DNA of 44,644 nucleotides from an uncultured Spirochaeta sp. (GTDB lineage: Bacteria > Spirochaetota > Spirochaetia > DSM-27196 > Alkalispirochaetaceae). Each line of letters begins with the position of its first letter. Within the stretch, counting starts at the first letter, position 1. The notes beneath the pieces are model-generated. The model ran no database searches. It was not told where the DNA came from and saw nothing but the letters and a program-made list of their open reading frames with translations. The stretch spans positions 1 to 44,644 of the forward strand of contig CAJWEZ010000036.1 of NCBI GenBank assembly GCA_913030605.1. The letters are read 5' to 3'. Positions 13,763-21,697 of the stretch are shown piece after piece. The position numbers and the translations under genes were made by a program.

Positions 13763-16440
13763 TGCAGACCGGGAAACGATCGCGCCGACGCCGCCGAATC
13801 GCGCTGATTACTGCGGCGATTCTCGCAGTTGCGGCCATCGCCACCGGTGTGGCCCTCGCGACGGGCGCCATCGGCGGCACCGCCGATACTGTGGCATTCC
13901 ACGGCCCCCACCAGGCCGGGATCGCCACGCCGCAGCGACAGTTCGCCTTTGTCGCCGCCTTCGATGTCACCACCACTGACGCCGCGGAGCTCCGGCACCT
14001 GCTGGAAGTCTGGACCGAGCAGAGCGCAAACCTCACCGCGGGGCGGCCGGCGGCGCCCACCGGCGCGGGAAACACGGCGCCGGGCTCCACCGGCGAGGCG
14101 TGGGGGTTCGACCCCGCGGGCCTCACGGTGACGTTTGGTGTCGGGCCCGGACTGTTTGACGGTCGGTTCGGGCTGGCGACACAACGGCCCGAGGCGTTCT
14201 CTCCCCTCCCCGAGTTTCCCGGGGATCAGCTCCAGGAGCGCTGGACCGGTGGCGACCTCGTGGTTCAGACCTCCTCCGACGACTACCAGATCGCGTTCAA
14301 CGCGATCCACAACCTGAGCCGCGCCGCGAAAGGCTACGCGGTCCTCCGCTGGGTGCAGCAGGGATTCCTTCCGGGCCCGGAGGCCAACCCGCACGGCGAC
14401 ACCGGTCGGAACCTCGAAGGGTTTCGGGACGGAACGGCGAATCCCGACATCGACGACCCCGAGGTGATGGATTCCGTGGTCTGGATCGGTGACGACGGGC
14501 CGGAATGGGCCCGCGGCGGGAGTTACCTGGTCATGCGCCGGATACGAATGCTCGTCGAGGTGAGGGACCGATCCTCGCTCGACGATCAGGAGCAGACGAT
14601 TGGCCGGCACAAGGAGTCCGGCGCACCGCTCGGCGGGAGTGACGAGCACGAGGAGCTGGAACCCGGCACCCTGCCGGAGGACTCCCACGTGCGTCTGGCC
14701 CGCGGCGATGGGACTACGGAAATGCTTCGTCGCGGCTACAACTACGTCGAGGGGCTGGATCCGCAGACGGGTCAGTGGAACGCCGGGCTGGTGTTTCTGG
14801 CGTTCATGAAAGACCCCGCGACACAGTTTGTGCCCGTGCAGATGCGCCTCGCGTCCATGGATGCCCTCAACGAGTACATCAGGACGATCGGAAGCGGCGT
14901 CTACCTCATGCTTCCAGGCGCCCGGGACGGCAGCTACGTCGGGAGCGGACTGCTTCCTCCACCGACCGAGCGGGCGGCGATCGAGGCGGTTCAGGCGCGT
15001 CTCGGCCGTCTCGCGGCGGCAGCCCGGTCCGGCGCCGGGTCGGCGCGCCTGGAGGAGTTGTTCCACGCGGCGGACAACGCCTGGCGGTCCGCGAATCGTG
15101 AGGTGGCGTTTCCCGCGGACCTGGTGTCGGCGATGGAAACGGGGCTGTCACAGCTTGGTGCAGCGATCGGCGGCGAGGCCACGACAGCAGGCGGCGAGGC
15201 CACGACAGCGGGCGGCGAGACCACGACAGCCGGCGACGAGGCGGGTCTGACCGGCGCCGGGAATCTCGTCGCGCTCCTTCAGGCCCGCGCCGACGAGCTC
15301 GGCGCTGCGTCGAATCCCGCGTCCGGGGCCGATGGGATTCCGGCGCTTGCCGCAGCCGTTGAGCGCGCCCGCGAACGGCTTGCTTCCGGGGATGCCCCCG
15401 CCGCCGCCGAGGCGTACGGTGAGTTTGTTGCACTCTGGCCCACGGCGGAGGGTGCGGTCCGGAGTGCCAGCGTTGCCGCCTACCGCGAGATCGAACAGAA
15501 TCTGGCCGCACCGCGGATCGCCCTGGCGTCGGACCCGCCGGACGTGCCCCGCGCCGAGCGGAGCCTGGATGCGATCTCCCAACGGCTCGCGACCATCGGT
15601 GTCGGTGTCGGTGGACGTGTCGATGGCGGTGGCGCGTCCCGCGCGGGCTTCGGCGCCGTGGATGTGATGATTCTGGTATTTCGCGAGGGGCTCGAGGCGC
15701 TGATCGTGCTCGCCGTGCTTCTTGGGTTCCTGCGCCGGGCCAGGCACCCGGAGAAGTCGCCATGGATCTGGGGCGGCGCCGGCGCGGGATTGCTGCTCAG
15801 CATCGCCGGCGCCGTTGCGGTCACCGCCGCCGTCGACACCTGGTCCGGGTTCTTTGCGCAGGAAACGATGGAAGGGGTTACCGGGTTGATCGCCGTTGCG
15901 CTCATGCTGACGATAGGGATATGGATGCACCACAAAACGGTGGTTCGGAACTGGAACCTGTTTCTGCACCGGAAGGTCGGAGACCTCCTGTCAAACGGGC
16001 GAATGGTCTCGCTGGCGGCGCTCGCCGGACTCGCCGTGCTCCGGGAAGGGGCCGAAACGATCGTGTTTCTCTGGGGCGTGGCGGGGAGCATTCCGGTGAG
16101 CGCGCTCCTGGAGGGCTTTCTCCTCGCCGGCGGCGTTCTTGTCGCGATCGGCTTCGTGATCCTGCGACTGTCGCGGCGTCTGCCCCTTGTGTGGTTGCTG
16201 CGGGGGTCGACCGCACTCATCTACTACATGGCGGTGAAGATCGCCGGACAGAGCCTGGTGAGCCTGCAGGCGTCGGGTGTGCTTCCCGCGACTCCGCTTT
16301 CCGTACCGGCGGTCCTTTCCGGGATCGGCGTCGCTTCCTCGTCGCTGGCGGCGGCGGTACAGATGGTGCTCTTTGCCGTCGTTGCGATCCTCGTGGTTCA
16401 TCCGTTCGTTGCGGCACGACGACGGGCGGCCGATGCGTGA
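13762..16440 (+). CDS. efeB-efeU: EfeB-EfeU fusion: DyP-type haem peroxidase joined to FTR1 iron permease
   Basis: One open 892-residue frame joins two proteins that are normally separate. Residues 1-45 are an Arg-rich, Tat-like export signal (KRSRRRRRIALI). Residues about 45-410 are a DyP peroxidase of EfeB type, with GFRDGTANPD (Asp 223), HKESGAPLGG, SHVRLARG (likely haem-ligand His 309) and a C-terminal GSYVGSGLL. Residues about 411-625 are an Ala-rich helical periplasmic domain like that preceding long FTR1 proteins, interrupted by three GGEATTA repeats. Residues about 630-892 are a multi-helix EfeU/FTR1 permease with both iron motifs, REGLE (641-645) and REGAE (761-765). The chain would oxidise or extract iron outside and import it through its own channel domain. 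ATG 13762 shares its A with the efeO stop; a GTG lies one codon earlier. Confidence 0.87.
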   Translation: MQTGKRSRRRRRIALITAAILAVAAIATGVALATGAIGGTADTVAFHGPHQAGIATPQRQFAFVAAFDVTTTDAAELRHLLEVWTEQSANLTAGRPAAPTGAGNTAPGSTGEAWGFDPAGLTVTFGVGPGLFDGRFGLATQRPEAFSPLPEFPGDQLQERWTGGDLVVQTSSDDYQIAFNAIHNLSRAAKGYAVLRWVQQGFLPGPEANPHGDTGRNLEGFRDGTANPDIDDPEVMDSVVWIGDDGPEWARGGSYLVMRRIRMLVEVRDRSSLDDQEQTIGRHKESGAPLGGSDEHEELEPGTLPEDSHVRLARGDGTTEMLRRGYNYVEGLDPQTGQWNAGLVFLAFMKDPATQFVPVQMRLASMDALNEYIRTIGSGVYLMLPGARDGSYVGSGLLPPPTERAAIEAVQARLGRLAAAARSGAGSARLEELFHAADNAWRSANREVAFPADLVSAMETGLSQLGAAIGGEATTAGGEATTAGGETTTAGDEAGLTGAGNLVALLQARADELGAASNPASGADGIPALAAAVERARERLASGDAPAAAEAYGEFVALWPTAEGAVRSASVAAYREIEQNLAAPRIALASDPPDVPRAERSLDAISQRLATIGVGVGGRVDGGGASRAGFGAVDVMILVFREGLEALIVLAVLLGFLRRARHPEKSPWIWGGAGAGLLLSIAGAVAVTAAVDTWSGFFAQETMEGVTGLIAVALMLTIGIWMHHKTVVRNWNLFLHRKVGDLLSNGRMVSLAALAGLAVLREGAETIVFLWGVAGSIPVSALLEGFLLAGGVLVAIGFVILRLSRRLPLVWLLRGSTALIYYMAVKIAGQSLVSLQASGVLPATPLSVPAVLSGIGVASSSLAAAVQMVLFAVVAILVVHPFVAARRRAADA
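15169..15231 (+). repeat. Three 21-bp tandem repeats in the EfeB-EfeU linker
   Basis: Three consecutive 21-bp units (15169-15189, 15190-15210, 15211-15231) encode GGEATTA, GGEATTA and GGETTTA at about residues 470-490. A partial fourth unit (GDEAG) follows. The repeat keeps frame and gives a flexible linker within the periplasmic part. Copy number could vary between strains. Confidence 0.85.
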
Positions 16441-16461
16441 GCGTGACGATCGTCGACGCGC

Positions 16462-17049
16462 TCAGAACAGGCACTCGATGCTTTTGAGCTGCACTTCGAT
16501 CAGTGGTTCCACGTCTTGGGGAGTGAGGGTTCCGACACAGCGACCCATTCCGGCGCGGAGCCCGTCGTAGATCACCCAGAGCAGGTTTACCGCCGTCCGC
16601 GGGCTCGCCTCACCGGGAAGCTCTCCGTGCTCGATCGCCCGCTGCGTAATGTCGACCTCCCGCTGGTAGGTGTTCTTGACAACCCGGTTGTAGCGTTCCC
16701 AGATGTCTGCCAGTTCCGGATGGGTGTCGATCCCGACAAAAAAATTCGGTTCGTAGTGGCGATACGACAGGACGCAGCAACGCAGGATCTCGCGATAGAT
16801 GGAGATGATCGGGGCGCCGGAGGTGAGGATCGCGTCCATTGAGGTCGAAAAGCTGTGTTCCCACCGCTCGTAGGCCGCCGCGTACAGCCCGCGCTTGTCC
16901 TTGAAGTGGTAGTAGATCGGGCTTCTCGTGACGCCGAGGAGCGCCGTGATGTCGGTGAGGAGTGTGGATGCGTATCCCTTTGCCGCGAACACGTCTATGG
17001 CGGTTGTGATCACGCGCTCCCGGGTGCTGTCCGCGTTTTCGTCTCCCAT
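16462..17049 (-). CDS. TetR family transcriptional regulator
   Basis: A 195-residue TetR-type repressor. The HTH lies at about residues 10-55 (ITTAIDVFAAKGYASTLLTD, GVTRSPIYYHFKDKRGLYAA). A helical ligand domain follows, with HPELADIWERYNRVVKN and a C-terminal segment typical of TetR_C proteins. The start at MGDENADS is preferred over an in-frame ATG 12 codons earlier, because it fits the family N-terminus and because a TATTGT -10 lies 6 nt upstream. It lies downstream of and co-directional with the split flavoprotein genes, and converges on the iron operon. The flavoprotein operon is the nearest candidate target. The ligand is unknown. Confidence 0.87.
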   Translation of the reverse strand: MGDENADSTRERVITTAIDVFAAKGYASTLLTDITALLGVTRSPIYYHFKDKRGLYAAAYERWEHSFSTSMDAILTSGAPIISIYREILRCCVLSYRHYEPNFFVGIDTHPELADIWERYNRVVKNTYQREVDITQRAIEHGELPGEASPRTAVNLLWVIYDGLRAGMGRCVGTLTPQDVEPLIEVQLKSIECLF

Positions 17050-17055
17050 CGTCAC

Positions 17056-17085
17056 ACAATACGCCGGAGCGGGCCCCGGTTGCAA
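17056..17085 (-). promoter_or_regulatory. tetR promoter, -10 close to the start codon
   Basis: On the minus strand TTGCAA (17080-17085), 18 nt and TATTGT (17056-17061), followed by 6 nt and the ATG. There is no Shine-Dalgarno. The -35 falls in the loop of the hairpin at 17067-17098. Confidence 0.4.
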
Positions 17086-17098
17086 AAGGGGCCCACTC
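17067..17098 (-). terminator. Hairpin between the split flavoprotein gene and tetR
   Basis: GGGCCCC (17071-17077) and GGGGCCC (17088-17094) form a 7-bp GC stem with a 10-nt loop. It is extended by GAG/CTC after a mismatch. It probably terminates the flavoprotein message, although it lacks a T-run and overlaps the tetR promoter. Confidence 0.45.
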
Positions 17099-17114
17099 CT
17101 GACGCGGGGATGAG

Positions 17115-18524
17115 CTACTGCACCGCGGCGGCCGCGTTCCGGCCGGCCACGCGGCCGAAGGTCAGCGACATCTGAATCGAGGTACCGCTTGCCGGATACA
17201 CCGTGTTGAAGAAGCTGCCGTTGGCCACCTCTCCCGCGGCGTACAGCCCCGGAATCGCGTTGCCATCGGTGTCGATTACGTGTGTGTCGAGATCCACTTT
17301 GATTCCGGACATCGTACCCAGCGTTGCCGGAACGATCCGCAGGGCGTAGTACGTCGGCGTATCGATCGTGGGCTGACCCGCCAGCGGCTTGCCGAAGTCC
17401 TCATCGACACCGGCGTCGATCATGTCGTTGTACCGCGCCACCGACGCCTCGAGGCCCTCGGGATCGATTCCCGCCTGCTGCGCCAGTTCCGCCAACGTGT
17501 CGGCGCGAACGGCAGACCCTTTCTCTACCGCGTCGTCGAGGGTCTCGACGTACGTTTTGCCGTCGAAGATCAGATACGACACCTGATCCTCCTGTTCGAT
17601 GAGGCGTTCAAAAAAGAGCGGGTAGTCGATCGCCTCGTTCACGAACCGTTCCCCGTCCGTGTTCACGTACATGTACGGCATCCACATGAGCATGCAGATA
17701 TCGGTGGTGTAGGCGGGCTCGTTCTCCACCGCCCGGAACCCGATCACGCCACCGTGGGAGACGACATCGGCACCGAGATCGAGGGCCATGGTGAGGCCAT
17801 CTCCGGTGTTGCCGGACCCGACAAACGTGGTCGTTCCCTCCGCGACGGGAGCGTATTCCTGAACGAGGTCGGGGTTGCGGTCAAACCCGCCGGTGGCCAG
17901 GACCACGGCGCCCGCCTCAAAGCGGAGGTCAGTGTCATCACTGTCCACGGCGCGCACGCCGGTTACCCGACCGTCATCGGTGAGCAGTTCCTGCGCCGCG
18001 GTGCGGGTGAAGATCTCGACGCCGAGGGATTCGGCGCGAGCCTTGAGCGGATTCACGAGGTCGGCACCGTGGTTCGCAGGCGTATGTGCGCGGAGGACGG
18101 GGCTGGTTCCCGCCGTGGTCAGCGTCGGAAACGCGACCCCGAGCTCCTCGAGCCAGTCGATCGTCCCGCCGGACCGTTCCGCGACAAACCGCAGAAAATC
18201 CGGGTCGTTCACGCCGTCTGCGCGGTCGGACCAGTACGCGACCAGCGCGTCGACGCTGTCCTCGACGCCCGCTTCGCGCTGAATCCGTGAACCGGTGGCG
18301 TAGACGATGCCACCGGAGAGCACCGTACTCCCACCGACCATCGGGAGCTTTTCCAGGAGCGCGACACTGGCGCCGGCGTCCGCAGCCTCGATCGCCGCGG
18401 CGAGACCCGCCGCGCCGCCGCCCACCACGACCACATCGTATGTTCCGACCAGTTTGCCGTTGTTGGCGCAGCCCGCCAAAAGAATCGCCGCTGCAACGGC
18501 CATACCAACGAGTTTTCTGTTCAT
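17115..18524 (-). CDS. FAD-dependent reductase lipoprotein, fumarate-reductase-like fold
   Basis: A 469-residue exported flavoprotein. A lipoprotein signal (ILLAGC) precedes a Rossmann FAD site, VVVVGGGAAGLAAAIEAADA, and FAD_binding_2 motifs such as VVLATGGFDRNPDLV and IPGLYAAGEVANG. Fumarate reductases of this fold use an Arg in a GxRFVxExxxRD segment and a C-terminal HGxNRLGGN. Here those positions read GERFVNEAIDYP and GSFFNTVYPASGTS, so fumarate is unlikely to be the substrate. A urocanate-, steroid- or other enone-type acceptor is possible. The gene start overlaps the stop of the FMN-binding gene by 4 bp (ATGA). The two products therefore probably form a two-subunit version of the single-chain enzyme encoded at 19750. 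Confidence 0.85.
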   Translation of the reverse strand: MNRKLVGMAVAAAILLAGCANNGKLVGTYDVVVVGGGAAGLAAAIEAADAGASVALLEKLPMVGGSTVLSGGIVYATGSRIQREAGVEDSVDALVAYWSDRADGVNDPDFLRFVAERSGGTIDWLEELGVAFPTLTTAGTSPVLRAHTPANHGADLVNPLKARAESLGVEIFTRTAAQELLTDDGRVTGVRAVDSDDTDLRFEAGAVVLATGGFDRNPDLVQEYAPVAEGTTTFVGSGNTGDGLTMALDLGADVVSHGGVIGFRAVENEPAYTTDICMLMWMPYMYVNTDGERFVNEAIDYPLFFERLIEQEDQVSYLIFDGKTYVETLDDAVEKGSAVRADTLAELAQQAGIDPEGLEASVARYNDMIDAGVDEDFGKPLAGQPTIDTPTYYALRIVPATLGTMSGIKVDLDTHVIDTDGNAIPGLYAAGEVANGSFFNTVYPASGTSIQMSLTFGRVAGRNAAAAVQ

Positions 18525-18907
18525 TCCGTGTTCTCCGTTTCCGATTTCTGTGCGACAGACGAGGACAGCGCCTGATCGACCGCCGTCTTGATTGCTGTGG
18601 ATGTGACCGTTGCGCCGGTGACATCGTCAACGTCGGTGGATTGCGCCTCGATCATCGCTGCCGGCAGTTCCTCGAGCGCGATATCGGACACACCTTCTGT
18701 CTCGTTCTCTGAGACGATCGTGATGTCGGCGATCCGGCCACCGTCGATCGATACGGACACATCCACGGGGCCGTGTACGCCCTCGCCGGTGCCCGAGAAC
18801 GATCCGTCGGCCCACGGTGACCCCGCGGTTCCATCGCATCCGGAAACGAGCGCGATCACAGTCGCAACGGCGAGGACACCCACCAGTCGCGAGTACGAAT
18901 ACTTCAT
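18521..18907 (-). CDS. FMN-binding (flavinylated) lipoprotein
   Basis: A 128-residue exported FMN_bind domain protein. The lipoprotein signal ends in ALVSGC. The domain has DVTGATVTSTAI, in which the Thr of TGAT is the residue usually joined covalently to FMN by ApbE. The domain would pass electrons from a membrane donor to the FAD subunit encoded immediately downstream (4-bp overlap). The start at MKYSYSR is supported by GGAGAGAGG just upstream; an in-frame ATG eight codons earlier lies within the operator palindrome and is rejected. No ApbE gene is present in this window. Confidence 0.85.
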   Translation of the reverse strand: MKYSYSRLVGVLAVATVIALVSGCDGTAGSPWADGSFSGTGEGVHGPVDVSVSIDGGRIADITIVSENETEGVSDIALEELPAAMIEAQSTDVDDVTGATVTSTAIKTAVDQALSSSVAQKSETENTE

Positions 18908-18926
18908 TCCTCTCTCCTGTGTATTG

Positions 18927-18942
18927 TACATGCATGCATGTA
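18927..18942. promoter_or_regulatory. 16-bp perfect palindrome, probable TetR operator
   Basis: TACATGCATGCATGTA is a perfect palindrome. It lies about 9-24 nt after the predicted transcription start of the split flavoprotein operon and in the gap shared with the divergent tetR gene at 19084. The position suits a TetR roadblock operator. Confidence 0.55.
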
Positions 18943-18957
18943 TGTTTTGCGAATCGC

Positions 18958-18999
18958 ATCGTATACCGATCGAACATTTCGTGCAAGAGTTATCGATAA
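18958..18999 (-). promoter_or_regulatory. Promoter of the split flavoprotein operon
   Basis: On the minus strand TTGCAC (18981-18986), 17 nt and TACGAT (18958-18963). A palindrome TTATCGATAA (18990-18999) stands 4 nt upstream of the -35. The fused flavoprotein gene has the same order and spacing (21612-21653). Confidence 0.6.
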
Positions 19000-19083
19000 A
19001 CTATGACGCAATACGCGGACCGTCGGGTATCCACGGCGACGCGCGGTGGCGTACGATGTCGACCAGGCACGAAGGTAGGGACG

Positions 19084-19677
19084 ATGAGAAAAACGTCACG
19101 AGACATCCAGGCGGAACAGTCAAAAAAACGAATCTACGAGACCGGCATCGCCCTGTTCGCGATGAACGGGTTCGACAACACCAGCGTGTCCGACATCTGC
19201 CGGGAGGCGGAATGCTCCGTTGGTGCCTTCTATCACCATTTCTCCTCGAAACACGCGCTGTTCGACGAGGCGTTCGAGATCGCCGACAGGGAGTTCGCCC
19301 GACGCAACTGTGAGGACGCTGTGGAGCGATCGCAGCCTGCCGACAGAGGTGCCGTGATCCGATATATGGAACACTACGCACGCCTTGTGAACTCCAACGG
19401 CCTGGAGTTTTCGAAGCATTTCTACACGTGGTCGAACAAGATGTTCATCAAGGAAGGCCGCGCGATGCAGACGTGCCTCGCCGCACTGCTCCAGCGCGGG
19501 GTCGAGTCCGGTACGCTCACGCTCACCATCGAACCGGAGGCCGCATGTGAATGGCTGTTCGTATGCGCCCGCGGAATCGTGTTTCACTGGTGTCTGCACG
19601 AGGGCGGTTTTGACCTTGTTGCGCGCATGCGCGAGTCGGTCGATCGCCTCCTTGCGGGAATCGAAACGCGAGCGTGA
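19084..19677 (+). CDS. TetR family regulator, divergent from the flavoprotein operon
   Basis: A 197-residue TetR-type regulator with an N-terminal HTH (GIALFAMNGFDNTSVSDICR, AECSVGAFYHHFSSKHALFD) and a helical effector domain rich in aromatics and Cys (AACEWLFVCARGIVFHWCLH). The start at MRKTSRDI follows AAGGTAGGGA. It is divergent from the FMN-binding/FAD pair, with a palindrome between them, so it very likely represses that operon and itself. Because the next flavoprotein locus has the same promoter layout, it may control both. Confidence 0.88.
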   Translation: MRKTSRDIQAEQSKKRIYETGIALFAMNGFDNTSVSDICREAECSVGAFYHHFSSKHALFDEAFEIADREFARRNCEDAVERSQPADRGAVIRYMEHYARLVNSNGLEFSKHFYTWSNKMFIKEGRAMQTCLAALLQRGVESGTLTLTIEPEAACEWLFVCARGIVFHWCLHEGGFDLVARMRESVDRLLAGIETRA

Positions 19678-19681
19678 AGAA

Positions 19682-19703
19682 GGGCCCCGCACGGGGCGGG
19701 GCC
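19682..19703. terminator. GC-rich hairpin between convergent genes
   Basis: GGCCCCGCACGGGGCGGGGC can fold as GGCCCC with GGGGCC, or as CCCCG-CA-CGGGG. It lies between the ends of tetR (plus) and the fused flavoprotein gene (minus) and probably serves both. Confidence 0.6.
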
Positions 19704-19749
19704 AGGACAACGGGCGTCGTGTCGACCCGCAATCGTGGGACGCTGCGGG

Positions 19750-21540
19750 CTACTCAGCTGTGGGCTGCTCCGCTGCGGCGTTGGTTCCCGCGATACGACC
19801 GAACACGTTGACGTCCACGAGGGCGTTGCCGCCGAGACGGTTCGTCCCGTGGATTCCGCCGGTGGTCTCACCAGCCGCATACAGACCGGGAATTACGGTG
19901 CCGTCGGTGTCCAGCACCTGGGCGCGTTCGTTGATCCGAATGCCGCCCATCGTGTGGTGGACGGTCGGTTTGCGCCCGCCGGCGAAGTACGGCGGTGTGT
20001 CGATTCGGTACTGAAAGAGCGTGCGTCCGAACTCGTCGGGACCGCCGGTCTCGACCGCCTCGTTGAATGCGGCCACCGCTGCGACGAGGTTGTCGGGATC
20101 AACATCCATCTGCACGGCCAGCTCCTCCAGTGAGTCGGCCATCAGCGCACGACCCTGGTCCACCAGCTCCTGAATCGTTTCGTTGAAGTTGTTGGTGGTG
20201 TCCATCGTCGGATAGTTGTGAGAGTCCAGGACGATCCACATGAAGGAGTCTTCCTGGTCGAAGAGCGCCCGGGTCATGACATCGCGGCGGGCGCCCTCAT
20301 CCACAAACCGGTTTCCGTCCTTGTTCACGAAGATCCGGTTCTCAACCGCCTGTTCGATATTGCCGGAGAGGCTTCCGGTGACAGGGTCTCCCATCGGCAG
20401 GAGCTGGATGTACTCCAGTCCCACAAGATCCGCGCCAACAGCCTCGGCCATGGCGAGGCCGTCTCCGGTCGCCCCCGGATGGTTGGTGGTTCCGATCTCC
20501 GCGAGTGACGGCCAGTGGGTGTTGTACCGTTCCCGCAGTTCGATGCTGGCACCGAACCCTCCGGTGGCGACGATCACCGCCTTGTGCCCCTGGGCAACGA
20601 CGGTACCGTCGGGACCCGATGCGTTCACGACGCTGGCGCGGCCCCCCTCGAGGTAGATCTCGCGGGCCCGCGTCTCGGTGAGGACGGTAATCTCATCCGA
20701 GTGCTCCTCGATGTAGTCCATGTATGTCTTGATATAGCCGGTTCCCAGTGGCATCACGGGGTGGTGCGCCCGCGGCCACAGGCCTCCGAGAACCGTGAAC
20801 ACGTGGTCGTCGAACTCCATGCCGTGCGCCTCGAGCCATTCGAGGGTGGGGTACGCGTTCTCCACGAGCGTACGAACCAGCGTGGGATCGCCCTCGTAGT
20901 CACCCCCGGCCAGTGTCTGCTCGTAGTGGCGATCGACGGAGTCCTCGATACCGAGAGGTTCCTGACGCCCCGGATCCACCGCATTGAACGCCGACCCCGA
21001 GATGATCGTGTTGCCCCCGACCTGCGGCATCTTTTCGAGAACGATCACGCTTGCGCCGGCCTCGTTCGCCGCGACGGCGGCGGACAGCCCCGCTCCTCCC
21101 GCGCCGATGATCACGACGTCCGCATTGAGTACCTCTGTGGCCGCCGTGACCGCATCCGCGTTCTCGTCATCTCCACCGGCGCGAAGGGCAGCGATGTCAC
21201 CGCCGGCAGCGGCAAGAGCCTCTTCGATCGCGCCGATGATCGCATTGCTCGAGTACGTCGCCCCGGAGACGGTGTCGACATTCAGCGTCTGCCCGTCGAT
21301 GACCGCCTGCGGGATGCGTTCGAACGCGACATCGGAGACGCCCGGCGTCTCGTGGTTCTCAACGATTTCGATCTCTTTGATCGACGATCGATCGACGGTC
21401 ACCGACACGACGACGTCCTCGCCGTGAATGCCCGGCGCCCCACCGGTGTACGAGCCCGGTTCGAACGACAGATCCGATCCGCACCCTACGACGAGTCCCG
21501 CCACCGCGGTGAGAAGAAACAACATGGAAAGCCGTTTCAT
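19750..21540 (-). CDS. FMN_bind-FAD fusion flavoprotein reductase, lipoprotein
   Basis: A 596-residue single-chain reductase similar in layout to urocanate and cinnamate reductases. The lipoprotein signal ends in GLVVGC. An FMN_bind domain (about residues 25-125) has DTVSGATYSSNAI for covalent FMN. A FAD_binding_2 domain (about 145-590) starts VVIIGAGGAGLSAAVAANEA. It keeps GNRFVDEGARRD, RAHHP, and HGTNRLGGNAL before the C-terminus, all catalytic segments of the fumarate-reductase fold. IQLLPM replaces the usual IQxHPT, so the acceptor need not be fumarate. It should act outside the inner membrane as a terminal reductase. GCAGGAGGA precedes MKRLSML; longer in-frame starts overlap the promoter. 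It is divergent from a NusG-II/Gx pair, which may feed it electrons. Confidence 0.9.
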   Translation of the reverse strand: MKRLSMLFLLTAVAGLVVGCGSDLSFEPGSYTGGAPGIHGEDVVVSVTVDRSSIKEIEIVENHETPGVSDVAFERIPQAVIDGQTLNVDTVSGATYSSNAIIGAIEEALAAAGGDIAALRAGGDDENADAVTAATEVLNADVVIIGAGGAGLSAAVAANEAGASVIVLEKMPQVGGNTIISGSAFNAVDPGRQEPLGIEDSVDRHYEQTLAGGDYEGDPTLVRTLVENAYPTLEWLEAHGMEFDDHVFTVLGGLWPRAHHPVMPLGTGYIKTYMDYIEEHSDEITVLTETRAREIYLEGGRASVVNASGPDGTVVAQGHKAVIVATGGFGASIELRERYNTHWPSLAEIGTTNHPGATGDGLAMAEAVGADLVGLEYIQLLPMGDPVTGSLSGNIEQAVENRIFVNKDGNRFVDEGARRDVMTRALFDQEDSFMWIVLDSHNYPTMDTTNNFNETIQELVDQGRALMADSLEELAVQMDVDPDNLVAAVAAFNEAVETGGPDEFGRTLFQYRIDTPPYFAGGRKPTVHHTMGGIRINERAQVLDTDGTVIPGLYAAGETTGGIHGTNRLGGNALVDVNVFGRIAGTNAAAEQPTAE

Positions 21541-21586
21541 ACCTGAAATCCTCCTGCTGTGATGTGCTTCACCGAACAAATTCGCA

Positions 21587-21653
21587 GAATGCATTCGGTG
21601 TATTGACGCGCAGCATACATCCGTCGTACAAACAGTGCAATACATATCGATAA
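21587..21653 (-). promoter_or_regulatory. Promoter and operator of the fused flavoprotein gene
   Basis: On the minus strand TTGCAC (21635-21640), 17 nt and TATGCT (21612-21617). TATCGATA (21645-21652) stands 4 nt upstream of the -35, and the palindrome GAATGCATTC (21587-21596) lies downstream of the start point. All elements parallel those at 18927-18999. Confidence 0.6.
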
Positions 21654-21697
21654 CAGAGGCATGAATTTCAATGCACGTGGAGAGGAGTGGAGCGACC

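Noticed and set aside
13651..15066. A ~470-codon minus-strand frame opposite the DyP domain
   Set aside because: Same reason: antisense of a well-supported gene, no signature motifs and no ribosome site.
17115..18524. Annotation as fumarate reductase
   Set aside because: The catalytic Arg segment and the HGxNRLGGN block are replaced, so the substrate should not be named.
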